Positions 7,179 through 14,756 of a DNA stretch of 22,889 nt are shown here, one piece after another. Each line of letters opens with the position of its first letter. The first letter of the stretch is position 1. A program made the translations under genes and the position numbers. The DNA comes from Bacteroidales bacterium (GTDB taxonomy: Bacteria > Bacteroidota > Bacteroidia > Bacteroidales > Muribaculaceae): NCBI GenBank assembly GCA_019416285.1, contig DXXM01000045.1, positions 1-22,889 on the forward strand, in the 5' to 3' direction. The notes below the pieces were generated by a model. It was not told the DNA's origin. It searched no databases and saw only the letters and a program-made list of their open reading frames with translations.

Positions 7179-7350
7179 TATTTTTCTCCGGGCTTACGGT
7201 TTCTGTCCGCGCATAGCCGCATGAGTCTAAACTCCCGACTTCAAGCCGTAAACCCAACTGTGTTTAGTATCTAAACCGCCGAGATGGACACGTTCCCTAC
7301 TCCCCGGTTGTAATTTCCAAAAAGAACGTAAACAACACCCAAAAACAACA
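7179..7350 (+). promoter_or_regulatory. rpsI-rpsB spacer with competing RNA pairings
   Basis: The 172-nt spacer has no obvious TAnnTTTG promoter and no terminator. GTTTAG (7262-7267) can pair either with CTAAAC just downstream (7271-7276, a 3-nt loop) or with CTAAAC upstream (7227-7232), but not both. GGCTT and GGTTT near the 5' end can also pair with AAGCC and AAACC around 7243-7254 in pseudoknot order. S2 represses rpsB-tsf in E. coli through a leader, so this may be an S2-responsive element of independent design. That role is inference. Confidence 0.35.
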
Positions 7351-8187
7351 ATGTCAACTCCCAACTTTGACCAACTCCTCGAAGCAGGCTGCCATTTTGG
7401 CCACATGAAAAGAAAATGGAATCCTGCAATGGCTCCTTACATCTTCATGGAGCGCAACGGTATCCACATCATAGACCTCTATAAGACTCAGGCCAAGCTC
7501 GAAGAAGCTGCCGCAGCCCTCCGCAACATCGCAAAGGGTGGCAAGAAAATCCTCTTCGTCGCTACCAAAAAGCAGGCTAAGGAAATCCTCGCTGAAAAGG
7601 CTCAGAGCGTCAACATGCCCTACGTGATCGAGCGCTGGCCCGGCGGTATGCTCACCAACTTCCCGACCATCCGCAAGGCTGTCAAGAAAATGACCTCCAT
7701 CGACAAAATGCAGAAGGACGGCACTTTCGACAACCTCTCAAAGCGCGAGAAACTCCAGATTTCACGTCAGCGCGCAAAACTCGAGAAGAACCTCGGTTCA
7801 ATCGCTGACCTCAACCGTCTCCCCTCCGCACTCTTCGTGGTTGACGTATGCAAGGAGCACATCGCAGTTGCCGAAGCAAACCGTCTCGGTATCCCCGTGT
7901 TCGCTATCGTCGACACCAACTCTGACCCCAACAACGTTGATTTCGTAATCCCCGCAAACGACGACGCATCCAAGTCAATCGAGCTTATCCTCAACACCGT
8001 CTGCGAGTCTATCAACGAAGGTCTTGAAGAGCGCAAGGTCGAGAAAGCTGACGAAAAAGCTGCCGGAGAAAACGCCGACGCTCCCCGTCGTGAGCGCCGC
8101 CGCGTAAACCGCAAGTCTGAAGGCGAGGCTGAAGCAGAAGCTGAAGTAGTTGCTGAAGCAGCACCCGAAGCTCCCGCCGCTGAATAA
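7351..8187 (+). CDS. rpsB: 30S ribosomal protein S2 (uS2)
   Basis: The 278-residue protein is S2, a late-assembly protein at the head-body junction of the small subunit that helps recruit S1. Family blocks include LLEAGCHFGH, KWNPAMAPYIF, RWPGGMLTNFPTIRKA, LPSALFVVDV and GIPVFAIVDTNSDP. The last 50 or so residues form a low-complexity tail, first mixed charge then Ala/Glu-rich (EAEAEAEVVAEAAPEAPAAE). Such tails are variable among Bacteroidota S2 proteins. It is followed by tsf 63 bp downstream, the near-universal rpsB-tsf order. Confidence 0.98.
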   Translation: MSTPNFDQLLEAGCHFGHMKRKWNPAMAPYIFMERNGIHIIDLYKTQAKLEEAAAALRNIAKGGKKILFVATKKQAKEILAEKAQSVNMPYVIERWPGGMLTNFPTIRKAVKKMTSIDKMQKDGTFDNLSKREKLQISRQRAKLEKNLGSIADLNRLPSALFVVDVCKEHIAVAEANRLGIPVFAIVDTNSDPNNVDFVIPANDDASKSIELILNTVCESINEGLEERKVEKADEKAAGENADAPRRERRRVNRKSEGEAEAEAEVVAEAAPEAPAAE

Positions 8188-8250
8188 TATCAGCCACCTC
8201 ACCACCAACCTACTCATCATTTTACAAAACATTTAAACTCCACAATAATT

Positions 8251-9243
8251 ATGGCAGTTACAATGGCAGAAATCACCAAGCTGCGCCACCTTACAAGCGC
8301 CGGCCTGATGGACTGCAAAAAAGCCCTCGCCGAGACCAACGGCGACATCGAGGCAGCCGTTGAGATTCTCCGCAAGAAGGGTCAGGCAGTTGCCGCCAAA
8401 CGTGAGGACCGCAACGCCGCCGAAGGCTGCGTGCTCTCCAAAAACGAAGGCAACTTCGCCGCAATCCTCGCGCTCAACTGCGAGACTGACTTCGTGGCTA
8501 AGAACGAAGGCTTCGTAAACCTCGCCAAGAAACTCCTCGACCTCGCAGTGGCAAACCGCTGCAAGACTATCGATGAGCTCAAGGCTATCACTGTCGACGG
8601 CATCACCGTGGCTGACCTCGTTACCGAAGAGTCAGGCAAGACCGGTGAAAAGACCGAAATCAGCGCATACGAAGTAGTAGAGGCTCCCACTACCGCCGCC
8701 TACAACCACTTCAACAACAAGCTCGCTGCTATCGTAGGTTTCAATCTTCCCGACGTAGCTCCCCAGGTAGGCCGCGAAATCTGCATGCAGATCGCATCCA
8801 TGAACCCTGTGGCAGTTAGCCGCAACGATGTTCCCCAGGCCACTATCGACCAGGAAATCGCTGTCGCTGTCGAAAAGACCAAGCAGGAGCAGATTAAGAA
8901 GGCCGTTGAAGCCGCTCTCAAGAAAGCAGGTCTCAACCCCAACCACTTCGACTCCGAGGACCACATCGAATCCAATATCACCAAGGGCTGGATTACTGAA
9001 GAGGACGCAACTAAAGCACGTCAGATCATGAAAGAGACTGCCGAGGCCAAAGCTGCAAATCTCCCCGAGGCAATGATTCAGAACATCGCCAACGGCCGCC
9101 TCAACAAGTTCTTCAAGGAGAGCTGCCTCATGGAGCAGGAATATGTTCAGGACAGCAAGCTCTCTGTAGGTCAGTTCCTCGAGCAGACCCAGAAAGGCCT
9201 CGTTGCCGTTGCCTTCAAGCGCGTAAATCTCAACCAGGACTAA
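8251..9243 (+). CDS. tsf: Translation elongation factor Ts
   Basis: The 330-residue protein is EF-Ts, the nucleotide exchange factor that releases GDP from EF-Tu. The N-terminal UBA-like module is MAEITKLRHLTSAGLMDCKKAL. The EF-Tu-contacting TDFVAKNEGF block lies around residues 80-90, and the C-terminal region has the usual QEYVQDSKLSVGQFL and VAFKRVNL blocks. Length is typical for Bacteroidota and longer than the E. coli protein. MAVTM at 8251 is preferred to the internal ATG at 8263 because Bacteroides EF-Ts proteins share it. It is the last gene of the rplM operon, with a strong hairpin downstream. Confidence 0.97.
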   Translation: MAVTMAEITKLRHLTSAGLMDCKKALAETNGDIEAAVEILRKKGQAVAAKREDRNAAEGCVLSKNEGNFAAILALNCETDFVAKNEGFVNLAKKLLDLAVANRCKTIDELKAITVDGITVADLVTEESGKTGEKTEISAYEVVEAPTTAAYNHFNNKLAAIVGFNLPDVAPQVGREICMQIASMNPVAVSRNDVPQATIDQEIAVAVEKTKQEQIKKAVEAALKKAGLNPNHFDSEDHIESNITKGWITEEDATKARQIMKETAEAKAANLPEAMIQNIANGRLNKFFKESCLMEQEYVQDSKLSVGQFLEQTQKGLVAVAFKRVNLNQD

Positions 9244-9294
9244 TCCGTTCTGCTTGAAATTTCATAATTGAAAGTCATAACAGCGCAATATCCA

Positions 9295-9334
9295 CGGACG
9301 GCTGTCCGCTGCATCGCCAGCGGACAGCCGTCCG
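9295..9334 (+). terminator. Strong hairpin after tsf
   Basis: GGACGGCTGTCCGCT (9296-9310) is perfectly complementary to 9319-9333. One more pair on each side gives 17 bp with a 6-nt loop. It lies 52 bp after the tsf stop. No T-tract follows, so it may act as an RNA-stabilising 3' end or as a terminator aided by other means. Confidence 0.65.
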
Positions 9335-9372
9335 GCCATTTGTCGGCAAAATCAATCCGACCATCCAACAGA

Positions 9373-9405
9373 TTTGTTTTCCAGCATAAAAACCATTATA
9401 TTTGC
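9373..9405 (+). promoter_or_regulatory. Consensus promoter of the histidine kinase operon
   Basis: TTTG (9373-9376), a 20-bp spacer and TATATTTG (9397-9404) fit the Bacteroidota consensus exactly. Transcription would start near 9411, so both 82-bp repeat units lie in the leader of about 195 nt. Confidence 0.8.
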
Positions 9406-9565
9406 CTCAACCGAATCGCAAGCGACCGCGAACTGGTCTAAAGCCCGACACTCGCTTTCGGCTTTCGGCGAATATTGGCGCATTTGCCTCAACCGAATCG
9501 CAAGCGACCGCGAACCGGTCTAAAGCCCGACACTCGCTTTCGGCTTTCGGCGAATATTGCAATAC
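9401..9565 (+). repeat. Two tandem 82-bp units in the kinase leader
   Basis: Positions 9401-9477 recur at 9483-9559 with one difference (T at 9434, C at 9516); the last five or six bases of each unit differ. TTGCCTC returns at the expected third position (9566-9572), so each unit is bounded by this 7-mer. Each unit holds an imperfect inverted repeat: CCGAA-x4-AAGCGA (9411-9425) against TCGCTT-x6-TTCGG (9452-9468), repeated 82 bp later. The first unit begins inside the -7 element of the promoter; the others lack the upstream TA. Because 82 is not a multiple of 3, the units are not a peptide repeat. Confidence 0.85.
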
Positions 9566-9606
9566 TTGCCTCTCCTCATCACAAAAACTTCCGAACAGAG
9601 CCATAT

Positions 9607-10710
9607 ATGAGAGAAATCATTAACCGGCAACGGGCAACCACCTTCCTGACCCATCTGCTCTGCATAAGCATCCTCTTTATTCTTCCCGAAGTCCTTGCGA
9701 GCATCTCGAACCCGGGACGCCCCTTCAAACCCTGGATGTACTCCAAGACTCTCATCTTCATCGGTGTATTCTATCTCAACTACTACTGGATTATCGAGAA
9801 ATCCCTCGCTGGCACAAAGCGCTTCCTGCGTTTCACGGCCTACAATCTCGTGGTCATCGCCGTGTCGCTCGCCCTCTTTTATCTCATCTGGCGCTTCAGG
9901 GCCTTCTTCGGAGGCAAGCCGCCGCTGCGCCACTATCAGTCGCCAACTGAATGGATGTTTCTTGCAAAATCCGTCGGGATGCTCTCACGCGACCTCGTGA
10001 TGCTCATTCTGGTAATCGGATTCGCCACAGCCCTACGCCTCGGCGATGAATGGATAAAGCTCGACCGCCGGCGCCGCGACTTGCTCAGCTCTCAGCGCGA
10101 CGAGGAACTCAAGAATCTCAAAAGCCAGCTCAATCCTCACTTTCTGTTCAACACCCTTAACTCCATCTACGCCCTCATTGCCATCTCTCCCGACAAGGCT
10201 CAGGGCGCAGTCCACGAACTCAGCCGACTGCTACGCTATGTGCTCTACGACACCTCGGCCACTGTCAGCTTCCGGCAGGAACTCGGATTCATCGACAACT
10301 ACATTAACCTGATGCGTCTCAGGCTAAATCCAACCCTCAGGCTCAATGTCACGCTCGACGCGGGCCCCGACAGCGACAACCTGCGAATCGCTCCCCTCCT
10401 CTTCATCACCCTCATTGAAAATGTGTTCAAACACGGGCTCTACACCCCGGAAATCCCTCTCGAAATCAATATCAGCGCCCGCGACGGCCAAATATGCTGC
10501 ACTACATCCAACGGACGTCTCCCCGACACACCCGACAGCAGCGACACCCACCCCTCCAAAACCTCCGACGGAGGCATAGGAATGATGAACCTGCGCCGGC
10601 GCCTCGACCTCATCTACGGCAAAAACGCGACCCTCGACGTCGCCACCACCCCCGACACATACAAAGTGACCCTCCTCATCAATGCCTCAACAACAAAATC
10701 TAATCCCTAA
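9607..10710 (+). CDS. LytS/YehU-type sensor histidine kinase
   Basis: The 367-residue membrane kinase would phosphorylate the LytTR regulator encoded next to it. Four hydrophobic segments (about 12-32, 46-64, 76-96, 126-146) form the membrane sensor, with no large periplasmic domain. The His_kinase core follows: phospho-acceptor His178 in LKSQLNPHFLFNTLNS, then an N-box with ENVFKHG (271-277) and a G-box GGIGMMNLRRRLDLIYG near the end. The frame is open upstream to 9475, but that part is encoded by the 82-bp repeat and shows no family similarity, so the ATG at 9607 at the head of the first hydrophobic segment is chosen. The signal sensed is unknown. It is co-transcribed with the regulator, 13 bp apart. 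Confidence 0.93.
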   Translation: MREIINRQRATTFLTHLLCISILFILPEVLASISNPGRPFKPWMYSKTLIFIGVFYLNYYWIIEKSLAGTKRFLRFTAYNLVVIAVSLALFYLIWRFRAFFGGKPPLRHYQSPTEWMFLAKSVGMLSRDLVMLILVIGFATALRLGDEWIKLDRRRRDLLSSQRDEELKNLKSQLNPHFLFNTLNSIYALIAISPDKAQGAVHELSRLLRYVLYDTSATVSFRQELGFIDNYINLMRLRLNPTLRLNVTLDAGPDSDNLRIAPLLFITLIENVFKHGLYTPEIPLEINISARDGQICCTTSNGRLPDTPDSSDTHPSKTSDGGIGMMNLRRRLDLIYGKNATLDVATTPDTYKVTLLINASTTKSNP

Positions 10711-10723
10711 ACAATCACCCGAC

Positions 10724-11467
10724 ATGCCACTACGCTGCTGCGTCATCGATGACGAACCCCTCGCCTCAGGCCTCATAGCCTCATACATAGAAAAGACCCC
10801 GTTCATGCAACTCGCCGGCGAATTTTCATCGCCAAAAGATGCCATAAGCACGATTCTCAACGACAACATCGACGTGGTGTTTCTCGACATACAGATGCCC
10901 CAGCTCAACGGCATCGAATTCGCGCGCATAATACCCCAGTCCACACGCATCATCTTCACCACGGCCTACTCCAACTATGCCGTCGACGGATTCCGCGTCA
11001 ACGCCCTCGACTATCTGCTCAAACCAATAAGCTACGAGGAATTTCTCGCAGCCGCCAACCGTGCCCTCGCATGGAAAGACCTCTCCACCCGCAGCTCCGC
11101 GGCTCCAGCAGCCGCCTCTGAAGAAAGCCCCGCGACAAACGGCGACTACATCATTATCAAAAGCGAATACAAGCTCGTGCAGATTAACATCCGCGACATT
11201 CTCTACATAGAAGGACTCAAGGACTACGTCAAAATTTTCATTGAAAACTCCGAGAAGTCAATCATGACCCTCCTGAGCATGAAAACCCTTGAGCAATCCC
11301 TCCCCTCATCACAATTCATGCGAGTCCACCGCTCCTATATCGTAAATCTGTCTAAAATCCACGTCATCGAGCGTAACCGCATCCTCTTCGGAAAGACAGG
11401 TATCCCCATTTCCGACAGCTACAAGGACGCCTTCTATGATTTCATAGCCAAACGTACACTGAGCTGA
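10724..11467 (+). CDS. LytTR-family response regulator
   Basis: The 247-residue protein has an N-terminal receiver domain with acidic pocket Asp9-Asp10, phospho-acceptor Asp55 (VVFLDIQMP) and the conserved Lys in LLKPISYEEF. After an Ala/Ser/Glu-rich linker (about 118-135) comes a C-terminal LytTR DNA-binding domain (about 145-245) with the typical DILYIEGLKDYVKIF and MRVHRSYIVNLSKI blocks. LytTR proteins bind paired imperfect direct repeats; no such pair was identified with confidence here. An ATG at 10682 overlaps the kinase gene, but the one at 10724 gives the standard receiver start MPLRCCVIDDEP. It ends at a hairpin terminator. Confidence 0.93.
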   Translation: MPLRCCVIDDEPLASGLIASYIEKTPFMQLAGEFSSPKDAISTILNDNIDVVFLDIQMPQLNGIEFARIIPQSTRIIFTTAYSNYAVDGFRVNALDYLLKPISYEEFLAAANRALAWKDLSTRSSAAPAAASEESPATNGDYIIIKSEYKLVQINIRDILYIEGLKDYVKIFIENSEKSIMTLLSMKTLEQSLPSSQFMRVHRSYIVNLSKIHVIERNRILFGKTGIPISDSYKDAFYDFIAKRTLS

Positions 11468-11490
11468 TTACAGACAGGACATACCAAAAA

Positions 11491-11527
11491 CAACAGAGGG
11501 TCGGTCATCACGACAAACCCTCTGTTG
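11491..11527 (+). terminator. Terminator after the two-component operon
   Basis: CAACAGAGGGT (11491-11501) pairs perfectly with ACCCTCTGTTG (11517-11527), an 11-bp stem beginning 23 bp after the stop codon. A short, T-containing run follows (CTTTATAC). Confidence 0.75.
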
Positions 11528-12024
11528 CTTTATACTTAATCCGGATTTCCACCGGAATAATTACAAATGGAAGCTAATTAATCTCGTATTACCTGAAAGC
11601 TTTCTGTCGGCTTTCATTAATATGACGCAAACACCCCATTAAAAGTTACACTTTCACCTGCAATTTTCACATAAATTAACCACCTGCGCAGACATAACTG
11701 CCTGTAGCGATGCCCGGCATCCCCATCATATCAATCTGAATATCTGAGGCAGCCAAAGTATTGAAAACAGCAACGGGAAAACGCATAAAAAATTAGGTGA
11801 TACATCACAACGACTCGGTTAAAGAGTGTTAATCTATGGCATGATTAAAATAATAAGTGTAATTTTGCCACGTAATCATGCCTTATTGACATATCACCAT
11901 GACCACCTTACTCCACGTATCAACGTCAAAATACCATTAAGACAATATTACTCACCCTCCCACCGGAATCCTTTAATTTATTATCAATAAATTTTCAATT
12001 ACCTTTAATTAAAATCAATCATTT
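11528..12024. other. 497-bp intergenic region before the small secreted protein
   Basis: This AT-rich region has no convincing coding frame. It holds short hairpins (TCCGG/CCGGA near 11542-11558, GAAAGC/GCTTTC near 11597-11617, GATGC/GCATC near 11710), a promoter with a flanking inverted repeat (11837-11881), and a leader of about 150 nt. The first 300 bp hold nothing else that could be named. Confidence 0.5.
11837..11881 (+). promoter_or_regulatory. Promoter bracketed by a perfect 10-bp inverted repeat
   Basis: The -7 element TAATTTTGC (11859-11867) is exact. GGCATGATTA (11837-11846) and TAATCATGCC (11872-11881) are perfect reverse complements. The left arm covers the expected -33 position, which lacks TTTG, and the right arm lies near the start of transcription. 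Arm centres are 35 bp apart, a spacing suited to a dimeric or looping regulator. A regulated promoter is inferred. Confidence 0.55.
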
Positions 12025-12714
12025 ATGAAGAAAATTTTTACTCTTTTCGCAGTGGCTGCAATGGCCCTCACAGCATCCGCACAAAATGAATACAAAGCTT
12101 CAGGTGAGAACGTCGCAGCAGGTACTACTCTTGTAGACAACGCAGATCTTTCTGTAAAAACTGTTTACTCGGCTAAAGGTGGAGTAGAAGCCCAGAATAT
12201 TTGTGGCGTAGAATTCACAGGTTGGTTCCAACTTCGTGTCGCTTCTGATCCCAACGCGGACAATGTAACTGGTGGCGAACAATCAGATTCTACTCCTCTC
12301 GTAGTTGAAGCTAAGAAAACTGTTGACTTTTCAATTTACACTCGTCGTCAGAAAGGCAGTGACGGTTACAACGTAGGCGATAACAAAGATATTCTCGCTA
12401 CCAATCAAAATGGAATTGTAGCTGTAGCAGGTACACTTACTATCGACCCGAATACTGATACCGATGGCTCTTATGGATATGTTAAAAACACCTTCCACTT
12501 CGAACCCGGAACCTATACTCTCTATCGTCGTGGCTCAACTATGCGTGTTTTCGGTTTTACTTGGGCTGCCGGAACTTCTGCAATCACCGACATCGCTGCT
12601 GACGAAAATGCTCCCGTTGAATACTTCAACCTCCAGGGCATCCGCGTAGACAACCCCACAAGCGGTCTCTACATCAAGCGTCAGGGCTCAAAGGTTACTA
12701 AAGTCATCATGTAA
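12025..12714 (+). CDS. Small secreted beta-rich protein with a C-terminal sorting-like tail
   Basis: The 229-residue product has a clear signal peptide (MKKIFTLFAVAAMALTASA, cleavage likely before QNEYK). The mature part is short beta-strand-like segments rich in Thr, Val, Asn and Gly. It includes GTYTLYRRGSTMRVFGFTW, a pattern like the beta-sandwich modules attached to Bacteroidota pectate lyases. The last 40 or so residues (SAITDIAADE, then YFNLQGIRV and GLYIKRQG) form a tail also seen on the pectate lyase at 20339 and resembling type IX secretion C-terminal domains. No catalytic motif is visible, so a binding or surface role is possible but unproven. It has its own promoter and a perfect terminator. 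Its base composition is more AT-rich than its neighbours. Confidence 0.75.
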   Translation: MKKIFTLFAVAAMALTASAQNEYKASGENVAAGTTLVDNADLSVKTVYSAKGGVEAQNICGVEFTGWFQLRVASDPNADNVTGGEQSDSTPLVVEAKKTVDFSIYTRRQKGSDGYNVGDNKDILATNQNGIVAVAGTLTIDPNTDTDGSYGYVKNTFHFEPGTYTLYRRGSTMRVFGFTWAAGTSAITDIAADENAPVEYFNLQGIRVDNPTSGLYIKRQGSKVTKVIM

Positions 12715-12742
12715 TAATAGTCCTGATTATTACCATACGACG

Positions 12743-12777
12743 GTCGGTCGGCACTTTCTGTGCCGACCGACTTTTTT
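12743..12777 (+). terminator. Rho-independent terminator after the small secreted protein
   Basis: GTCGGTCGGCAC (12743-12754) pairs perfectly with GTGCCGACCGAC (12760-12771) over a 5-nt loop, followed by six T. It is a textbook terminator 28 bp after the stop codon. Confidence 0.93.
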
Positions 12778-12868
12778 CATACCCCGCGCCACCATGCCGC
12801 CATAAACCATCAGGTTGATAAAAACGTTTTCACATTATACTGCAATCACTCACACAATTCAACTCATA

Positions 12869-13900
12869 ATGAAACGAATAATAATCATGGGAGCTGCCTC
12901 AGGCATCGGCCTGCGCGTAGCCGAGATATTCGCAAAAGCCGGATGGCTCGTAGGCGCGGCCGGTAGAAAAGAAAAAGTCATGCGCAAACTGCAGTCCGAC
13001 TTCCCCGACCGCATACGCTATGCGCAGATTGACATCAACGCCACCGACGCCCCCTCACGTCTGCGCGACCTCATAGCGCGCCTCGATGGAATGGACATCT
13101 ACTTCCACATCTCCGGCATCGGTTATGAAAACGAAGCCCTCGTCACCGACCACGACACCGCCACCGCACAGACAAACGTCGTAGGCTTCACACGCATGAT
13201 TGACACCGCCTTCCGCCACTTCCGTTCCCATGGCAAGCGCGGACGCATCGCCGCCGTCACATCCGTGGCCGGCACGAAAGGCATCGGACAACTCGCCTCC
13301 TACTCCGCATCGAAAAAATACCAGCAGACCTACCTCACGGCGCTCGACCAGCTCGCCCGCATGCAGGGTCTTGACATCTCCTTCACCGACATACGCCCCG
13401 GATGGATCCGCACACCGCTGCTCAACCCCGACCGCATCTACCCGATGACCATGACCCTCGACCATGCCGTAGCCGGAATCATTCGCGCCGTCATAGCCCG
13501 CAAGAGAGTCTGCGTTGTCGACTGGCGCTGGGACATCGCCGTCAGACTGTGGAGCCTCATCCCCGACCGCATCTGGGAACGCATCCCTCTCCAGGTATCC
13601 ACACCAGCCACCCCAGCCCAGGACCGCACCGACGCCCGGACCGAAAAAGAGCTCCAGTCCCCCGAACCACCCGCCCAGGTAACAATCCCCGCCCCCCTCC
13701 AACCCATTCCCAAGCCCACTTCCAAGCCGACCACACAACCTGCTCCACAACCAAAGCCTCACCCTACTTCCCAATCCGCCTCATCCTCTCCGTCAAAAAA
13801 GCCGGCAACCCCTGATACAAAAACACCAAAGCCTACGACAGAGGCAGCTCAAATGACACTTCCTGCGGCCCCATCCAAGCCCGTTCAACCCAAATCCTGA
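12869..13900 (+). CDS. Short-chain dehydrogenase/reductase with a proline-rich C-terminal tail
   Basis: The first 240 or so residues are a classical SDR: glycine-rich cofactor loop GAASGIG (8-14), a DI pair at 55-56, HISGIG (80-85) where NAG usually stands, catalytic Ser132, and Tyr145 and Lys149 in YSASK. RPGWIRTPL follows the active site. Arg33 after the second strand (AGRKEK) suggests NADP(H), which is inference. From about residue 244 to 343 the protein turns into a Pro/Thr/Lys/Ala/Gln-rich, apparently disordered tail. That is not usual for the family, which ends near 250-260 residues. A hydrophobic stretch (AVRLWSLIPDRIW) precedes the tail. The frame is open upstream to 12815, but the ATG at 12869 starts at the first beta strand. 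Substrate unknown; no pathway neighbours. Confidence 0.85.
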   Translation: MKRIIIMGAASGIGLRVAEIFAKAGWLVGAAGRKEKVMRKLQSDFPDRIRYAQIDINATDAPSRLRDLIARLDGMDIYFHISGIGYENEALVTDHDTATAQTNVVGFTRMIDTAFRHFRSHGKRGRIAAVTSVAGTKGIGQLASYSASKKYQQTYLTALDQLARMQGLDISFTDIRPGWIRTPLLNPDRIYPMTMTLDHAVAGIIRAVIARKRVCVVDWRWDIAVRLWSLIPDRIWERIPLQVSTPATPAQDRTDARTEKELQSPEPPAQVTIPAPLQPIPKPTSKPTTQPAPQPKPHPTSQSASSSPSKKPATPDTKTPKPTTEAAQMTLPAAPSKPVQPKS

Positions 13901-13920
13901 CAACTGATAAAAGAAACAAC

Positions 13921-13969
13921 AACGGGAGCCCGACATAGACAATCAGATTGTACGTGTCGGACTCCCGTT
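13921..13969. terminator. Terminator between the SDR and PorT-family genes
   Basis: AACGGGAGCCCGACA (13921-13935) pairs with TGTCGGACTCCCGTT (13955-13969) with one mismatch and a 19-nt loop. It lies between convergent genes; T-rich runs follow on both strands, so it may serve both. Confidence 0.75.
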
Positions 13970-14021
13970 CTATATTTTAATGTCTTATCGTCGATAAAGT
14001 CAAGGCCCAAAACTCACGCTG

Positions 14022-14756
14022 TCAGCGGACGCGGATCATGTATTTGAGGGTGACTTCGATTGACTGGTTGCGTGAGGCGGCGAAGAAGTCGCGTTTTGAA
14101 TCTTTGAAGATGTTGCCGAGGCCGAAGTAGTAGCGGCCTTCAAGAAGAAAGGAGTGTTTTTTCTTCACTATGAACTCTATACCGGCGCCTGCGGCGATGC
14201 CGTAGTCAAACTTGCGCTCCACTTCCTTATTGAGCTGTTCGTTTGTGCGGTAGCCCTGCGGGAAATCGGCGACAGACTGGTAATTCTCGTAGTCGAAATT
14301 GGCTGTGATTGAGTTTGACAGCATGTAGCTCACCTCCGGACCGAGATTCACAAAACCGCGCACCTTGTTCGAACCGAAATAGATATGTGTCATCAGTGGG
14401 ATTGACACATAGTTGAGTGTGCGGGTATATGAGAACTGCGGAGCCTCGTCACGGACAAAGTCCTCGTCCCAACCGCGCTGTGTAAAATTTATCTCGGCGA
14501 TAAGTCCGAAATATTTTTCTTCCGTGTAGCGGGCGGCGATACCCATAGTGAGACCCTGGGTGAATTTCTGATGCACTTCGGGTGAGAAGGACATGCGCGA
14601 GAGCGTCGCGCCGGCCTTACCGCCTATTGCGAAATTGGGAGAGTATTCGCGCTGGGCGGATACACGGAGAGCCTGAAGCATGAACACGGCGGCAAGAACC
14701 GCAACCCTCACTAACGCCGACCTAAAGGACGTAAACAACGAATCTGAAAATTTCAT
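14022..14756 (-). CDS. PorT-family outer membrane beta-barrel protein
   Basis: The 244-residue protein has a long signal peptide (about 1-35, ending near RVSAQ). After it come alternating amphipathic strands typical of the PorT/OMP_b-brl_2 barrels of Bacteroidota: NFAIGGKAGATLS, YFGLIAEINFTQRGW, YVSIPLMTHIYFG, KVRGFVNLGPEVSYML, FDYGIAAGAGIEF, and a last strand ending in IRVR. The ATG at 14756 shares its A with the TGA stop of the upstream LysM gene (TGATG). This points to translational coupling and argues against the TTG one codon upstream. It may cooperate with the LysM protein in the envelope. It should not be equated with PorT of the type IX system without phylogeny, since the family is large. 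Confidence 0.85.
   Translation of the reverse strand: MKFSDSLFTSFRSALVRVAVLAAVFMLQALRVSAQREYSPNFAIGGKAGATLSRMSFSPEVHQKFTQGLTMGIAARYTEEKYFGLIAEINFTQRGWDEDFVRDEAPQFSYTRTLNYVSIPLMTHIYFGSNKVRGFVNLGPEVSYMLSNSITANFDYENYQSVADFPQGYRTNEQLNKEVERKFDYGIAAGAGIEFIVKKKHSFLLEGRYYFGLGNIFKDSKRDFFAASRNQSIEVTLKYMIRVR

Noticed and set aside
4873..9561. GCGAATATTGC occurs both in the small RNA hairpin (4873-4883) and at the end of the second repeat unit (9551-9561 region)
   Set aside because: An 11-base match with no shared flanks may be chance, so it is not used as evidence of a link.
9401..9565. The 82-bp tandem repeat as a CRISPR array
   Set aside because: There are only two units, the near-identical part is 77 bp with a 5-bp remainder instead of spacers, and no cas gene is nearby.
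9402..9623. Short plus-strand frames across the 82-bp repeats with a repeated RKRPRTGLKPDTRFRLSAN-like peptide
   Set aside because: The repeat length is not a multiple of three, so the peptide copies arise from different frames of duplicated DNA. The region lies in the leader of the kinase operon.
11837..11881. The inverted repeat around the 12025 promoter as an invertible (phase-variable) promoter
   Set aside because: The 25-bp interval is far shorter than known invertible promoters of Bacteroides, and no invertase gene is nearby. An operator is simpler.
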